Part shown: in pieces, positions 1 to 6,626 of the stretch
Numbering within the stretch: the first letter of the stretch is position 1
Layout: every line of letters begins with the position of its first letter
Source: DASUSF01 sp036375275
GTDB lineage: Bacteria > Pseudomonadota > Alphaproteobacteria > Geminicoccales > Geminicoccaceae
DNA length: 6,626 bases
Reading direction: 5' to 3'
NCBI GenBank assembly: GCA_036375275.1
Contig: DASUSF010000473.1
Span: forward strand, 1-6,626
The notes under the pieces: model-generated
The model's input: the letters and a program-made list of their open reading frames with translations, nothing else
The model's database searches: none
Told to the model about the DNA's origin: nothing
Program-made: the position numbers and the translations under genes

Positions 1-1
1 G

Positions 2-175
2 ACCTTCGGACCCGTGGTCGGCGCGTTCGTCGTGTTCACGCTCAGGAACTATCTCGCCGGCTTCGGCGGCTGGGTCACGGTGATCATCGGCGTGATCTTC
101 GTCGCCTGCGTGCTCCTGTTCCGGCGCGGCATCGTCGGCGAGGTCATGCGCCTGACGAACGGCCGCTCTGCTTAG
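2..175 (+). CDS. livM: Branched-chain amino-acid type ABC transporter permease LivM, C-terminal fragment
   Basis: This is the 3' end of a gene that begins before the window; 57 codons are visible, ending in TAG at 173-175. The start of the fragment (TFGPVVGAFVVF) matches the conserved 'G-GP-VGA' segment near the end of LivM-type permeases. It is followed by a hydrophobic helix (about residues 24-41 of the fragment) and the typical 'L-F-RRGIVGEV' ending. LivM pairs with LivH as the inner-membrane channel of a HAAT-family importer for branched-chain amino acids or similar small organic acids and amides. No livG or livF ATPase gene follows, so livM is the last gene of its transcription unit here and the ATPases would lie upstream or elsewhere. 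The stop codon forms the first three bases of a palindrome. The family call is fairly secure; the substrate cannot be told from this fragment. Confidence 0.82.
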   Translation, partial: TFGPVVGAFVVFTLRNYLAGFGGWVTVIIGVIFVACVLLFRRGIVGEVMRLTNGRSA

Positions 176-246
176 AGCAATTTCCGATGAGACCGAACCG
201 CATCGCGCCGCGACGCCCTTCCGCTCATCGGAAGAAAATTGCTCTA
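173..246. repeat. Imperfect palindromic element overlapping the livM stop codon
   Basis: TAGAGCAATTT (173-183) pairs with AAATTGCTCTA (236-246), and CCGATGAG (184-191) pairs with CTCATCGG (224-231). A four-base bulge (232-235) separates the two paired blocks on the right side and the loop is about 32 bases, giving 19 paired positions. The arms are much more AT-rich than their surroundings. No T-run follows on either strand, so this is not a standard intrinsic terminator, though it could end or protect transcripts of the convergent genes. It resembles the dispersed palindromes starting AGAGCAATTT that I recall from Methylobacterium-like genomes; that link is memory, not a search. Confidence 0.7.
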
Positions 247-260
247 CTCCAATGGATCAC

Positions 261-318
261 AGCGGATTCACCCGATCGGAACCGGTGGCAAGGCGATTCC
301 GTCATATCGGGATCCGCT
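261..318. repeat. Second long imperfect palindrome in the convergent intergenic region
   Basis: AGCGGAT (261-267) pairs with ATCCGCT (312-318), CCCGAT (271-276) with ATCGGG (306-311), and CGGAA (277-281) with TTCCG (297-301). That is 18 pairs interrupted by short bulges (268-270 and 302-305), with a loop of about 15 bases. It sits 14 bases after the first palindrome and 40 bases before the end of the convergent gene. It may be part of a composite intergenic repeat or act as a bidirectional transcript end; there is no T-tract. Confidence 0.6.
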
Positions 319-358
319 CTAGAAGCGCAGGCGCACGCGCGGCCGCCTCCGCAGGACG

Positions 359-1936
359 TCAACTGCTAGTCCAGTCCGCAGCCTCGGCAGGAGGCGGCGC
401 TTCGGTGTCCGAGCCGTCGAGCCGGGGCGTGGCCGGTACCTGGCAGCCGACCGGGCAGCAGCGCCCCGGCTGGCGGTCCCGCGAGGGCTCGCCACCGACG
501 TCGAGCACCCCCCGGTCCAGCAGGCGCGCGACCAGGTCGCGGCGCTCCTGGATCGGGTAGTAGCGCCAGATTTCGCGGCGCATCGCCTCCGGCGAGCCGC
601 CGCCGTGCAGCGTGATCATCGAGTACCAGCCGGCGGTGCCCGAGGCGGTCAGGTCCTCCATCAGGCGGGCGACCTCCATCCGGTGCTCGTGGCCGACGTC
701 CGGGCGCGCGGCGAGCATCGCCATCAGGTCGCCGCGGGTCGCGGGATTGTGGTCCTCGTCGGGGCCCGGCAGCGCGACCACGAGGCCGCCCGAGACGTCG
801 TGCGCCAGGCGGTGCATGTCGTAGATCTGGCTCGCCATCATCAACTTCCCGATGTTGGCGAACACGCCGTCGGGCTGGAACGCGCCGGACGGGTCCCTGA
901 AGCCGTAGACCGAGGCCGCGACGCCGCAGGCGTAGAAGCCCTCGGTGATCCTGATCAGCTCGACCAGATCGTTCCGGAGATGCGGCGCCGCCGCCGGATC
1001 CAGGCCGTTGGCCTCGATCATCAATACCCCGGCGCCGATCAGGAGATCGCCGAAGCCGGCGCGGGCGGCGATGCAGGACCGCCGGTGATGGGTCGCGTAC
1101 GTGCTGGTCAGGAACTGCGCCTGCCGCCACTCGCCGGCCATGAACACGCGGTCCCACGGCACGAATACGTCGTCGAAGATGCAGACCGCGGTCGACTGGC
1201 CGTAGCGGCCGCTGAACTTCGCCGCGCGCTCGCCGGGCCGCCCGGCCGGCCGCGAGACGATCGTCAGCCCCTCGGCGTCGACCGGCAGCGCGCAGCAGAC
1301 GGCGAAGGCCGCGTCCGCCTCGGTCATGTTGCGGCACGGCATGACCAGGAGCTCGTGCATGTACGGGGCGCTGGTGACGATCGCCTTGGCGCCGCGGATC
1401 ACGATCCCGTCGGCGCGGCGCTCCTCGATGTGGACGTAGGAGTCCGGGTTGGCCTGCTGGTGCGGCCGGAGCGAGCGGTCGCCCTTACCGTCGGTCATGG
1501 CGATGCCGTGGGTCAGGTCCTCGTCCTGCGACCACTCCAGATAGGCGGACAGGCGCTGGTGGTACCCGGTGCCGGCCTCGGCATCCATCCGGAAGGTGGC
1601 CTGGTGCAGCGCGCAGAGCGCGTCGCCCGAGAGGTAGCGCTGGGCGCAGCCGAGCTCCCGGCAGAGCAGCCGGATCGCCTCCGCCTTCTCGATCAGGTCC
1701 TGGGGGCTGCGGTCGACGTGGAGCATGCGGTTGACCGTCCGCCCGCCGGGGGCGGTCGCGCGCAGGAGCTTCGCGTAGCGCTGCTCGAGCGCCATGTCGT
1801 AGGCTTTGGCGATCGCCGCCACCCCCGGCGCGAGCCGGGGCTCGTCCACGACGCTTTCGACCTGCTCGCCGCCGACGAAGACCCGGGGCCGGAGGCGGCG
1901 GAGCGACTCGCGGTACCCCTCACCCGACCTCAGCAT
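359..1936 (-). CDS. HpaB / 4-hydroxybutyryl-CoA dehydratase superfamily protein (4-hydroxyphenylacetate 3-hydroxylase N-terminal domain)
   Basis: A 525-residue soluble protein with no signal peptide. Start ATG at 1936-1934 is preceded by a strong GGGAGGAGG site; stop TGA is at 361-359. The acyl-CoA-dehydrogenase-like N-terminal part (about residues 10-275) contains MTDGKGDRSLRP (147-158), a Y-V-H-I-E-E-R-R-A-D-G-I stretch leading to RGAKAIVTSAP (181-191), and FDDVFVPWDRVFM (254-266). The helical C-terminal part begins near HHRRSC (283-288) and includes TLHGGGSPEAMRR (442-454). These segments resemble 4-hydroxybutyryl-CoA dehydratase (AbfD) more than classical HpaB. However, of the four AbfD cluster ligands I can align C97 and H284, while Tyr101 and Ala291 replace the other two cysteines. 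Either an FAD-dependent hydroxylase or an altered dehydratase/isomerase is possible. No HpaC-type flavin reductase is in the window. It is divergent from dppB, hinting at shared control. The last ~45 residues are a Pro-rich tail with RCCPVGC (492-498). Confidence 0.85.
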   Translation of the reverse strand: MLRSGEGYRESLRRLRPRVFVGGEQVESVVDEPRLAPGVAAIAKAYDMALEQRYAKLLRATAPGGRTVNRMLHVDRSPQDLIEKAEAIRLLCRELGCAQRYLSGDALCALHQATFRMDAEAGTGYHQRLSAYLEWSQDEDLTHGIAMTDGKGDRSLRPHQQANPDSYVHIEERRADGIVIRGAKAIVTSAPYMHELLVMPCRNMTEADAAFAVCCALPVDAEGLTIVSRPAGRPGERAAKFSGRYGQSTAVCIFDDVFVPWDRVFMAGEWRQAQFLTSTYATHHRRSCIAARAGFGDLLIGAGVLMIEANGLDPAAAPHLRNDLVELIRITEGFYACGVAASVYGFRDPSGAFQPDGVFANIGKLMMASQIYDMHRLAHDVSGGLVVALPGPDEDHNPATRGDLMAMLAARPDVGHEHRMEVARLMEDLTASGTAGWYSMITLHGGGSPEAMRREIWRYYPIQERRDLVARLLDRGVLDVGGEPSRDRQPGRCCPVGCQVPATPRLDGSDTEAPPPAEAADWTSS

Positions 1937-2018
1937 CAGCCTCCTCCCGCGATCCAGCCGACGGCGTCCCGCAACAGAGCAGGCCCGGCGGCGGATGAGA
2001 AGCCCCGGCCGGACCCGG

Positions 2019-2037
2019 CGAAGGGCGGCAGCCCGGC
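2019..2037 (+). repeat. Dispersed 19-base repeat, copy in the divergent intergenic region
   Basis: The sequence cgaagggcggcagcccggc matches 18 of 19 bases of 5086-5104, which lies inside the tandem repeat at the start of dppF. The tagcccgg-type core resembles the short palindromic REP-like sequences found between genes in many proteobacteria. Two independent copies about 3 kb apart in one window suggest a dispersed genomic repeat rather than chance, although GC-rich sequence raises the background. Confidence 0.5.
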
Positions 2038-2050
2038 GGCTCCGGCATGG

Positions 2051-2071
2051 ATCACGCCCCGGCTGCGTGAT
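2051..2071. promoter_or_regulatory. Perfect 7-7-7 inverted repeat, candidate operator
   Basis: ATCACGC (2051-2057) and GCGTGAT (2065-2071) are exact reverse complements separated by seven bases. GCGTGA recurs directly at 2073-2078, eight bases after its first occurrence. The site lies 68 bases before the dppB start and 114 bases before the leftward gene start, a good position for a dimeric regulator controlling both. The regulator family cannot be inferred and no regulator gene is in the window. Confidence 0.4.
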
Positions 2072-2138
2072 AGCGTGAGTTCAACAGTCGCCGGCCGAGA
2101 ACGCGCGGCGGGCGACGGCGCCAGACGGAGGCCAGCGC

Positions 2139-3146
2139 GTGCTGCGGTTCATCGCCGGGCGGCTCGCGGTCCTGATCCCGACCTTCATCGGGGTCACCCT
2201 GATCGCGTTCCTGCTGATCCGCCTGGTCCCGGGCGATCCGATCGAACTCCTGGTCGGGGAGCGCGGCATCGACCCCGAACGCCACGCCATGCTCATGGAG
2301 CAGTTCGGCTACGACCGGCCGCTCGTGATCCAGTACCTGAGCTTCCTCGGCCAGCTCCTCCAGGGCGACCTCGGCCGGTCGATCGTGACCCGGAGGCCGG
2401 TGCTCGAGGAGTTCATGAACCTGTTCCCGGCGACGGTCGAGCTGTCGCTGTTCGCGCTGTTCCTCGCGACCGTGATCGGCCTGCCGGCCGGCATCCTCGC
2501 CGGGGTCAACCGCGGCTCGACCTTCGACCACACGCTGATGGGCATCTCGCTCACCGGCTACTCGATGCCGATCTTCTGGTGGGCGCTGCTCCTGATCATC
2601 CTGTTCTCGGGCGTCCTGCAGTGGACCCCGGTCTCGGGCCGGATCGACGTCCTCTACTTCTTCCCGGCGGTGACCGGCTTCATGCTGATCGACAGCCTGC
2701 TCTCCGGCCAGGACGGCGCCTTCACGTCCGCGGTCCGCCACCTGATCCTGCCGGCGATCGTGCTCGGCACGATCCCGTTGGCGGTGATCGCGCGCCAGAC
2801 CCGTTCGGCGATGCTCGAAGTGCTGAACGAGGACTACGTCCGCACCGCCCGCGCCAAGGGCCTGCCGCCCTCGCGCGTGATCGGGCTGCACGCGCTCCGC
2901 AACGCCCTGATCCCCGTGATCACGGTGATCGGGCTCCAGGTCGGGCTGCTGTTCTCGGGCGCGATCCTGACCGAGACCATCTTCTCCTGGCCCGGGATCG
3001 GCAAGTGGCTGATCGATTCGATCGCGCGCCGCGATTACCCGAGCGTCCAGGGCGGCGTGATCCTGATCGCGACCATGGTGATGATCGTGAACCTCCTGGT
3101 CGACGTCATGTACGGCCTGATCAACCCCCGCATCCGGAAGGCCTGA
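2139..3146 (+). CDS. dppB: Dipeptide-type ABC transporter permease DppB
   Basis: A 335-residue inner-membrane permease, one half of the channel of a peptide/nickel (PepT-family) importer. The start is GTG at 2139, with GGAGG seven bases upstream; this begins the protein with MLRFIAGRLAVLIPTF, the usual first membrane helix. Family marks include a GERGIDPERHA segment (40-50), TGYSMPIFWWA (139-149), PVSGR (164-168), TGFMLIDS (179-186), and the EAA loop that contacts the ATPase, DYVRTARAKGL (232-242) followed by LRNALIPV (253-260). The C-terminal part has TETIFSWPGIGKWL (278-291) and ends near GLINPRIRK. These segments and the length closely follow E. coli DppB (about 339 residues) as I recall it, including its extra periplasmic segment. 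It is the first gene of the four-gene operon, and dppC follows after three bases. The substrate is probably di- or oligopeptides or related molecules, but the missing binding protein leaves this open. Confidence 0.93.
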   Translation: MLRFIAGRLAVLIPTFIGVTLIAFLLIRLVPGDPIELLVGERGIDPERHAMLMEQFGYDRPLVIQYLSFLGQLLQGDLGRSIVTRRPVLEEFMNLFPATVELSLFALFLATVIGLPAGILAGVNRGSTFDHTLMGISLTGYSMPIFWWALLLIILFSGVLQWTPVSGRIDVLYFFPAVTGFMLIDSLLSGQDGAFTSAVRHLILPAIVLGTIPLAVIARQTRSAMLEVLNEDYVRTARAKGLPPSRVIGLHALRNALIPVITVIGLQVGLLFSGAILTETIFSWPGIGKWLIDSIARRDYPSVQGGVILIATMVMIVNLLVDVMYGLINPRIRKA

Positions 3147-3149
3147 CGC

Positions 3150-4064
3150 ATGGCCCGCGCCGAGCTCCGTGCCGACGCCGTGACCCTCGAGGCGAAGGCG
3201 CCGCCCGGGCCGCTGGCCGAGTTCTGGGCCTACTTCAGCGAGAACAGGGGGGCGGTCGGCGGGCTGGTCGTGATCTGCATCATCGTGCTGGCCTCGATCC
3301 TCGCCGACGTGATCGCGCCGCACGCGCCGTTCGCCCAGTACCGGGACCACCTGCTGCAGCCGCCGTTCTGGCAGGCGGGCGGGACCCTCGAGTTCCCGCT
3401 CGGCACCGACGCGGTCGGCCGCGACATCTTCTCCCGGATCATCCACGGCTCGCGCTTTTCGCTGATCATCGGCCTGATCGTGGTCACCCTCTCGCTCTCG
3501 ATCGGGGTCGGCCTCGGCCTCGTCGCCGGATTCTTCCGCGGCTGGACCGAGACCATGATCATGCGGCTGATGGACGTCATCCTCGCGATGCCGAGCCTGC
3601 TGCTCGCGATCGTGATCGTCGCGATCCTGGGGCCCGGACTCGAGAACGCCATGATCGCGGTCGCGATCGTCTACCTGCCGCACTACACGCGGCTCACCCG
3701 CGGCTCGGTGATCAACGAGCGCTCGAAGGACTACGTGGTGGCGAGCCGGGTCGCGGGGGCGGGCACGCTCCGGCTGATGTTCGCGACCATCCTCCCGAAC
3801 TGCATGGCGCCCCTGATCGTCCAGGCGACGCTCGGATTCTCGAACGCCATCCTCGATGCCGCGGCCCTCGGCTTCCTCGGCCTCGGCGCCCAGCCGCCGA
3901 CCCCGGAATGGGGCACCATGCTCGCCGATGCGCGGGAGTTCGTGCTGCGCGCCTGGTGGGTCGTGACCTTTCCCGGCCTCGCGATCCTGATCACGGTGCT
4001 CGCCTTCAACCTGATGGGCGACGGGCTCCGCGACGCCCTCGACCCCAAGATGAAGCGGAGCTGA
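3150..4064 (+). CDS. dppC: Dipeptide-type ABC transporter permease DppC
   Basis: A 304-residue inner-membrane permease, partner of DppB. ATG at 3150 lies three bases after the dppB stop; a GGAAGG site at 3136-3141 inside the end of dppB supplies the ribosome site. The N-terminal cytoplasmic segment with LAEFWAYFSENRGAVGGL (22-39), the OppC_N type region, leads into the first membrane helix (about 38-55). The periplasmic segment contains the family motif LGTDAVGRDIFSRIIHG (84-100). The EAA loop is DYVVASRVAGAG (194-205) continuing to LPNCMAPLIVQ (215-225). GFLGLGAQPPTPEWG (241-255) and the ending GDGLRDALDPKMK are classic for DppC, whose E. coli member is about 300 residues as I recall. Length is normal and no defects are visible. 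Tight spacing to both neighbours indicates one transcript and coordinated translation. Confidence 0.93.
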   Translation: MARAELRADAVTLEAKAPPGPLAEFWAYFSENRGAVGGLVVICIIVLASILADVIAPHAPFAQYRDHLLQPPFWQAGGTLEFPLGTDAVGRDIFSRIIHGSRFSLIIGLIVVTLSLSIGVGLGLVAGFFRGWTETMIMRLMDVILAMPSLLLAIVIVAILGPGLENAMIAVAIVYLPHYTRLTRGSVINERSKDYVVASRVAGAGTLRLMFATILPNCMAPLIVQATLGFSNAILDAAALGFLGLGAQPPTPEWGTMLADAREFVLRAWWVVTFPGLAILITVLAFNLMGDGLRDALDPKMKRS

Positions 4065-4068
4065 GCTC

Positions 4069-5066
<998 letters not shown>

Positions 5067-5070
<4 letters not shown>

Positions 5071-6161
5071 TCGGCTCAAGTAGCCCGAAGGGCGGTAGCC
5101 CGGCCGGGAACCCGGGCTCGAGTAGCGTGGAGCGCGGTAGCCCGGCCCAGAACCGGAGTGCGCCGGTGCTCGAGGCCAGGGACCTCGAGCGGCACTACGC
5201 GGTCAGGCGCGGCGCGTTCCGGGGCAGCGCCACCCTCCAGGCGCTGCGCGGCATCTCGTTCGAGCTGCACGAGGCCCGCACCCTTGCGGTGGTGGGCGAG
5301 AGCGGCTGCGGCAAGAGCACGCTCGCCCGCCTCCTGACCCTGATCGAGGAGCCGACCGCCGGCACGCTCATGATCGAGGGCGTGGACGTGACCCGCGTCG
5401 CGGGGGAGGAGAAGCGGAAGCTTCGCCAGAAGGTCCAGATCGTGTTCCAGGACCCCTACGGCTCGCTCAACCCGAGAAAGAAGATCGGCACGATCCTGGA
5501 GGAGCCGCTCAAGGTCAACACCGCCCTGCCGGCGAAGGAGCGGGAAGCGAAGGTCCGGGACATGCTCGCCCACGTCGGGCTCCGCCCCGAGCACTACGCG
5601 CGCTACCCGCACATGTTCTCTGGCGGCCAGCGGCAGCGGATCGCGGTCGCGCGGGCGCTGATGCTGAACCCGAAGATCGTCGTCCTGGACGAGCCGGTCT
5701 CGGCGCTCGACGTCTCGATCCAGGCCCAGGTCCTCAATCTCCTGAACGACCTGCAGCGCGAGTTCCGCCTCGCGTACCTGTTCATCAGCCACGACCTGTC
5801 GGTGGTCCGGCACGTCGCCGACGAGGTGATCGTCATGTACCTCGGCCGGCCGATCGAGCAGGGCGCCAAGGACGAGGTGTTCGAGCACCCGCTCCACCCC
5901 TACACCCGGGCGCTGCAGGCGAGCAGCCCGTCGACCGACCCGCGCCGGCGCTCGAAGCGCCTCGCGGTCAGGGGCGAGCTCCCGTCGCCCCTCGACCCGC
6001 CGCCCGGGTGCGCCTTTCATCCCCGCTGTCCGTTCGCCAACGAGCGCTGCACCCGCGAGGTGCCGCGGCTGCAGGCGTTCCCGGGCACCCGTCACCTGCA
6101 CGCCTGCCACGGGGTCGAGGAAGGCCGCATCCCGGACCTGCCGGAGGCGGCCGCGGCCTGA
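5067..6161 (+). CDS. dppF: Dipeptide-type ABC transporter ATP-binding protein DppF with repeat-derived N-terminal extension
   Basis: A 364-residue ATPase if ATG 5067 is used. That codon overlaps the dppD stop and has AGGAG at 5054-5058, eight bases upstream. Residues 3-30 are two copies of a 14-residue repeat (GSSSPKGGSPAGNP, then GSSSVERGSPAQNR), before the conserved domain begins at VLEARDLERHYAV. A second possible start is GTG 5166, with GGAG at 5155-5158 seven bases upstream; it would give 331 residues, close to the ~334 of E. coli DppF as I recall. Motifs, numbered from ATG 5067: Walker A GESGCGKS (77-84), Q-loop Gln128, SLNPRKK (133-139), signature SGGQRQR (185-191), Walker B VVLDEP (205-210) with Glu209, His242. 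The C-terminal cysteines 315, 321, 328 and 347 suit a [4Fe-4S] site. It partners DppD and is the last gene of the operon. The family is sure, the start is not. Confidence 0.92.
5073..5156 (+). repeat. Two tandem 42-bp repeats at the 5' end of dppF
   Basis: Units are 5073-5114 and 5115-5156; I count 34 of 42 identical positions, with the first 33 bases agreeing at 28. Because 42 is divisible by three the frame stays open and encodes a duplicated Ser/Gly/Pro-rich 14-mer. AGCCCGG (5097-5103) and CCGGGCT (5112-5118) form a seven-pair hairpin across the junction. The tagcccgg core looks like a REP-type intergenic element. The array lies between two usable ribosome sites, so it may be either coding or a leader. 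Confidence 0.75.
5155..5168 (+). promoter_or_regulatory. Internal ribosome site and alternative GTG start of dppF
   Basis: GGAG at 5155-5158 is followed by seven bases and an in-frame GTG at 5166. Starting here removes the tandem repeat and gives a normal DppF N-terminus (MLEARDLERHYAV). It competes with ATG 5067, which is favoured by the ATGA overlap and AGGAG. Both may be used. Confidence 0.4.
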
Positions 6162-6232
6162 TCCGGCGCGCGTCCGTTGATCCTCCGGCGGCTCCGGCGA
6201 CCTGCCTGCATCAAGGTCGCGCTCAGCCTCGA

Positions 6233-6286
6233 CACCCATCCGTGTGGGTGCGCAAAAGCAGATCAGCCATGCCGACGCGGGCATGG
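6233..6286. repeat. Two small hairpins upstream of pdxH
   Basis: CACCCA (6233-6238) pairs with TGGGTG (6245-6250) around a six-base loop. CCATGCC (6267-6273) pairs with GGCATGG (6280-6286) around another six-base loop. Neither is followed by a T-run, so neither is a clear intrinsic terminator; they could be transcript-end structures of the dpp operon or protein-binding dyads. Confidence 0.4.
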
Positions 6287-6389
6287 TCGCGGAGCGCAAA
6301 ATCCGGATCATGCGCCGGGTCTCCCGGTCGGGACCATCCCGAAGGCCGGCCGGAGCGCGGCGGGTCGTCCGCCGGCGTACCTCGCCCAC

Positions 6390-6418
6390 TGGTCCAATCC
6401 GATCCGGCCTTCTAGATT
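6390..6418 (+). promoter_or_regulatory. Weak candidate promoter for pdxH
   Basis: TAGATT at 6413-6418 matches four of six bases of the -10 consensus, and TGGTCC at 6390-6395, 17 bases away, matches three of six of the -35 consensus. It is the only AT-rich patch close to pdxH. The match is poor and the call tentative. Confidence 0.22.
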
Positions 6419-6449
6419 AGCTTTCGACGACAAGGCGAGGAGAAAGCGC

Positions 6450-6626
6450 ATGGATCCGGCGCTGGCCGCGATGCGGCAGGAGTATACGGCGACGGGGCTC
6501 GACGAGGGCGACCTGGACCCCGACCCGCTCCGCCAGTTCGAACGCTGGTTCGACGACGCGAGGCGGGCAGCGGTGTACGAGCCGAACGCCATGGCGCTCG
6601 CGACCTTGGGCGCGGAACAGCAGCCT
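6450..6626 (+). CDS. pdxH: Pyridoxamine/pyridoxine 5'-phosphate oxidase PdxH, N-terminal part cut by the window edge
   Basis: 59 codons are visible from ATG 6450 to the end of the window without a stop. GAGGAG at 6437-6442, seven bases upstream, supports this start over the second Met (codon 8, ATG 6471). The visible sequence has the PdxH opening: MRQEYTATGLDEGDLDPDPL (8-27), QFERWFDDA (29-37) and EPNAMALATLG (44-54), the first strand of the FMN-binding split barrel. The full enzyme (usually a little over 200 residues) is a cytoplasmic FMN-dependent homodimer that oxidises pyridoxine 5'-phosphate or pyridoxamine 5'-phosphate to pyridoxal 5'-phosphate with O2. It is separated from dppF by 288 bases and probably has its own promoter. 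Nothing ties it functionally to the transporter. FMN and substrate residues lie beyond the edge, so integrity cannot be judged. Confidence 0.9.
   Translation, partial: MDPALAAMRQEYTATGLDEGDLDPDPLRQFERWFDDARRAAVYEPNAMALATLGAEQQP

Larger units (their letters stand above)
1937..2138. promoter_or_regulatory. Divergent intergenic region between the HpaB-like gene and dppB
   Basis: These 202 bases must carry the promoters of both divergent genes, unless the operon is driven from farther away. I see no convincing sigma-70 -35/-10 pair on either strand; the sequence is almost uniformly GC-rich. It contains the inverted repeat at 2051-2071 and a REP-like repeat at 2019-2037. Ribosome sites lie at both ends: GGAGG at 2127-2131, seven bases before the dppB GTG, and an AGGAGG-type site (complement of about 1941-1948) before the leftward ATG. 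No small gene is supported here. Confidence 0.6.
6162..6449. other. Intergenic region between dppF and pdxH, no gene seen
   Basis: These 288 bases hold no open frame with a plausible start and family-like protein on either strand; the open frames crossing it look like GC-rich by-products. Two small perfect hairpins occur at 6233-6250 and 6267-6286. An AT-richer patch at about 6411-6425 precedes the pdxH ribosome site. The region should hold the end of the dpp transcript and the pdxH promoter. Confidence 0.55.

Noticed and set aside
187..369. A 60-codon plus-strand frame after livM
   Set aside because: It lies across the two palindromes, lacks a ribosome site (only palindrome sequence precedes the ATG), and has no recognisable protein.
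6140..6189. Inverted repeat GCCGGAGG (6140-6147) / CCTCCGGC (6182-6189) around the dppF stop codon as a terminator
   Set aside because: The loop is 34 bases and no T-run follows; short GC-only dyads are expected by chance here.
6322..6333. Short palindrome TCCCG-GT-CGGGA upstream of pdxH
   Set aside because: Five-pair arms with a two-base loop in GC-rich DNA; too weak to call an operator.
6008..6415. A 135-codon plus-strand frame spanning the end of dppF and the following gap
   Set aside because: Starts inside dppF in another frame, with a Pro/Arg/Ala-rich translation lacking motifs.

Overview
The window is very GC-rich (roughly two thirds or more G+C by eye) and reads as an alphaproteobacterial chromosome, probably a Hyphomicrobiales member such as Methylobacteriaceae. 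The grounds are strong G/C third-position bias, GGAGG-type ribosome sites, GTG starts, and dispersed palindromes of a kind I associate with such genomes. The genus is inference only.

Layout from left to right: (1) bases 2-175 are the last 57 codons of a LivM-type branched-chain amino-acid ABC permease. (2) Bases 173-358 separate two convergent genes and hold two adjacent imperfect palindromes; the first begins on the livM stop codon. (3) A minus-strand gene (359-1936) encodes a 525-residue protein of the HpaB / 4-hydroxybutyryl-CoA dehydratase superfamily. (4) A 202-base divergent intergenic region (1937-2138) carries a perfect 7-7-7 inverted repeat and a 19-base repeat that recurs inside the operon. 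(5) A plus-strand operon dppB-dppC-dppD-dppF (2139-6161) follows, with gaps of 3 and 4 bases and then an ATGA overlap. (6) An intergenic stretch (6162-6449) has small hairpins but no convincing gene. (7) From 6450 to the window edge lies the start of pdxH, pyridoxamine/pyridoxine 5'-phosphate oxidase.

The four Dpp proteins make a complete inner-membrane importer engine: two permeases, and two ATPases that each have Walker A, signature, Walker B and a C-terminal four-Cys motif. No periplasmic binding protein (dppA) is in the operon, so one must come from elsewhere. The divergent flavoenzyme-like gene shares the upstream region with dppB. This suggests co-regulation and perhaps a common substrate, but the sequence does not identify it.

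The best leads are: a 42-bp tandem repeat, REP-like in look, sitting in frame at the start of dppF, where it either adds 28 residues or lies upstream of an alternative GTG start; the HpaB/AbfD-like enzyme that keeps the dehydratase-type sequence but appears to lack two of the four iron-sulfur ligands; and the inverted repeat between the divergent genes. I see no clear evidence of a wholly new system: most of the window is conventional transport and cofactor metabolism.
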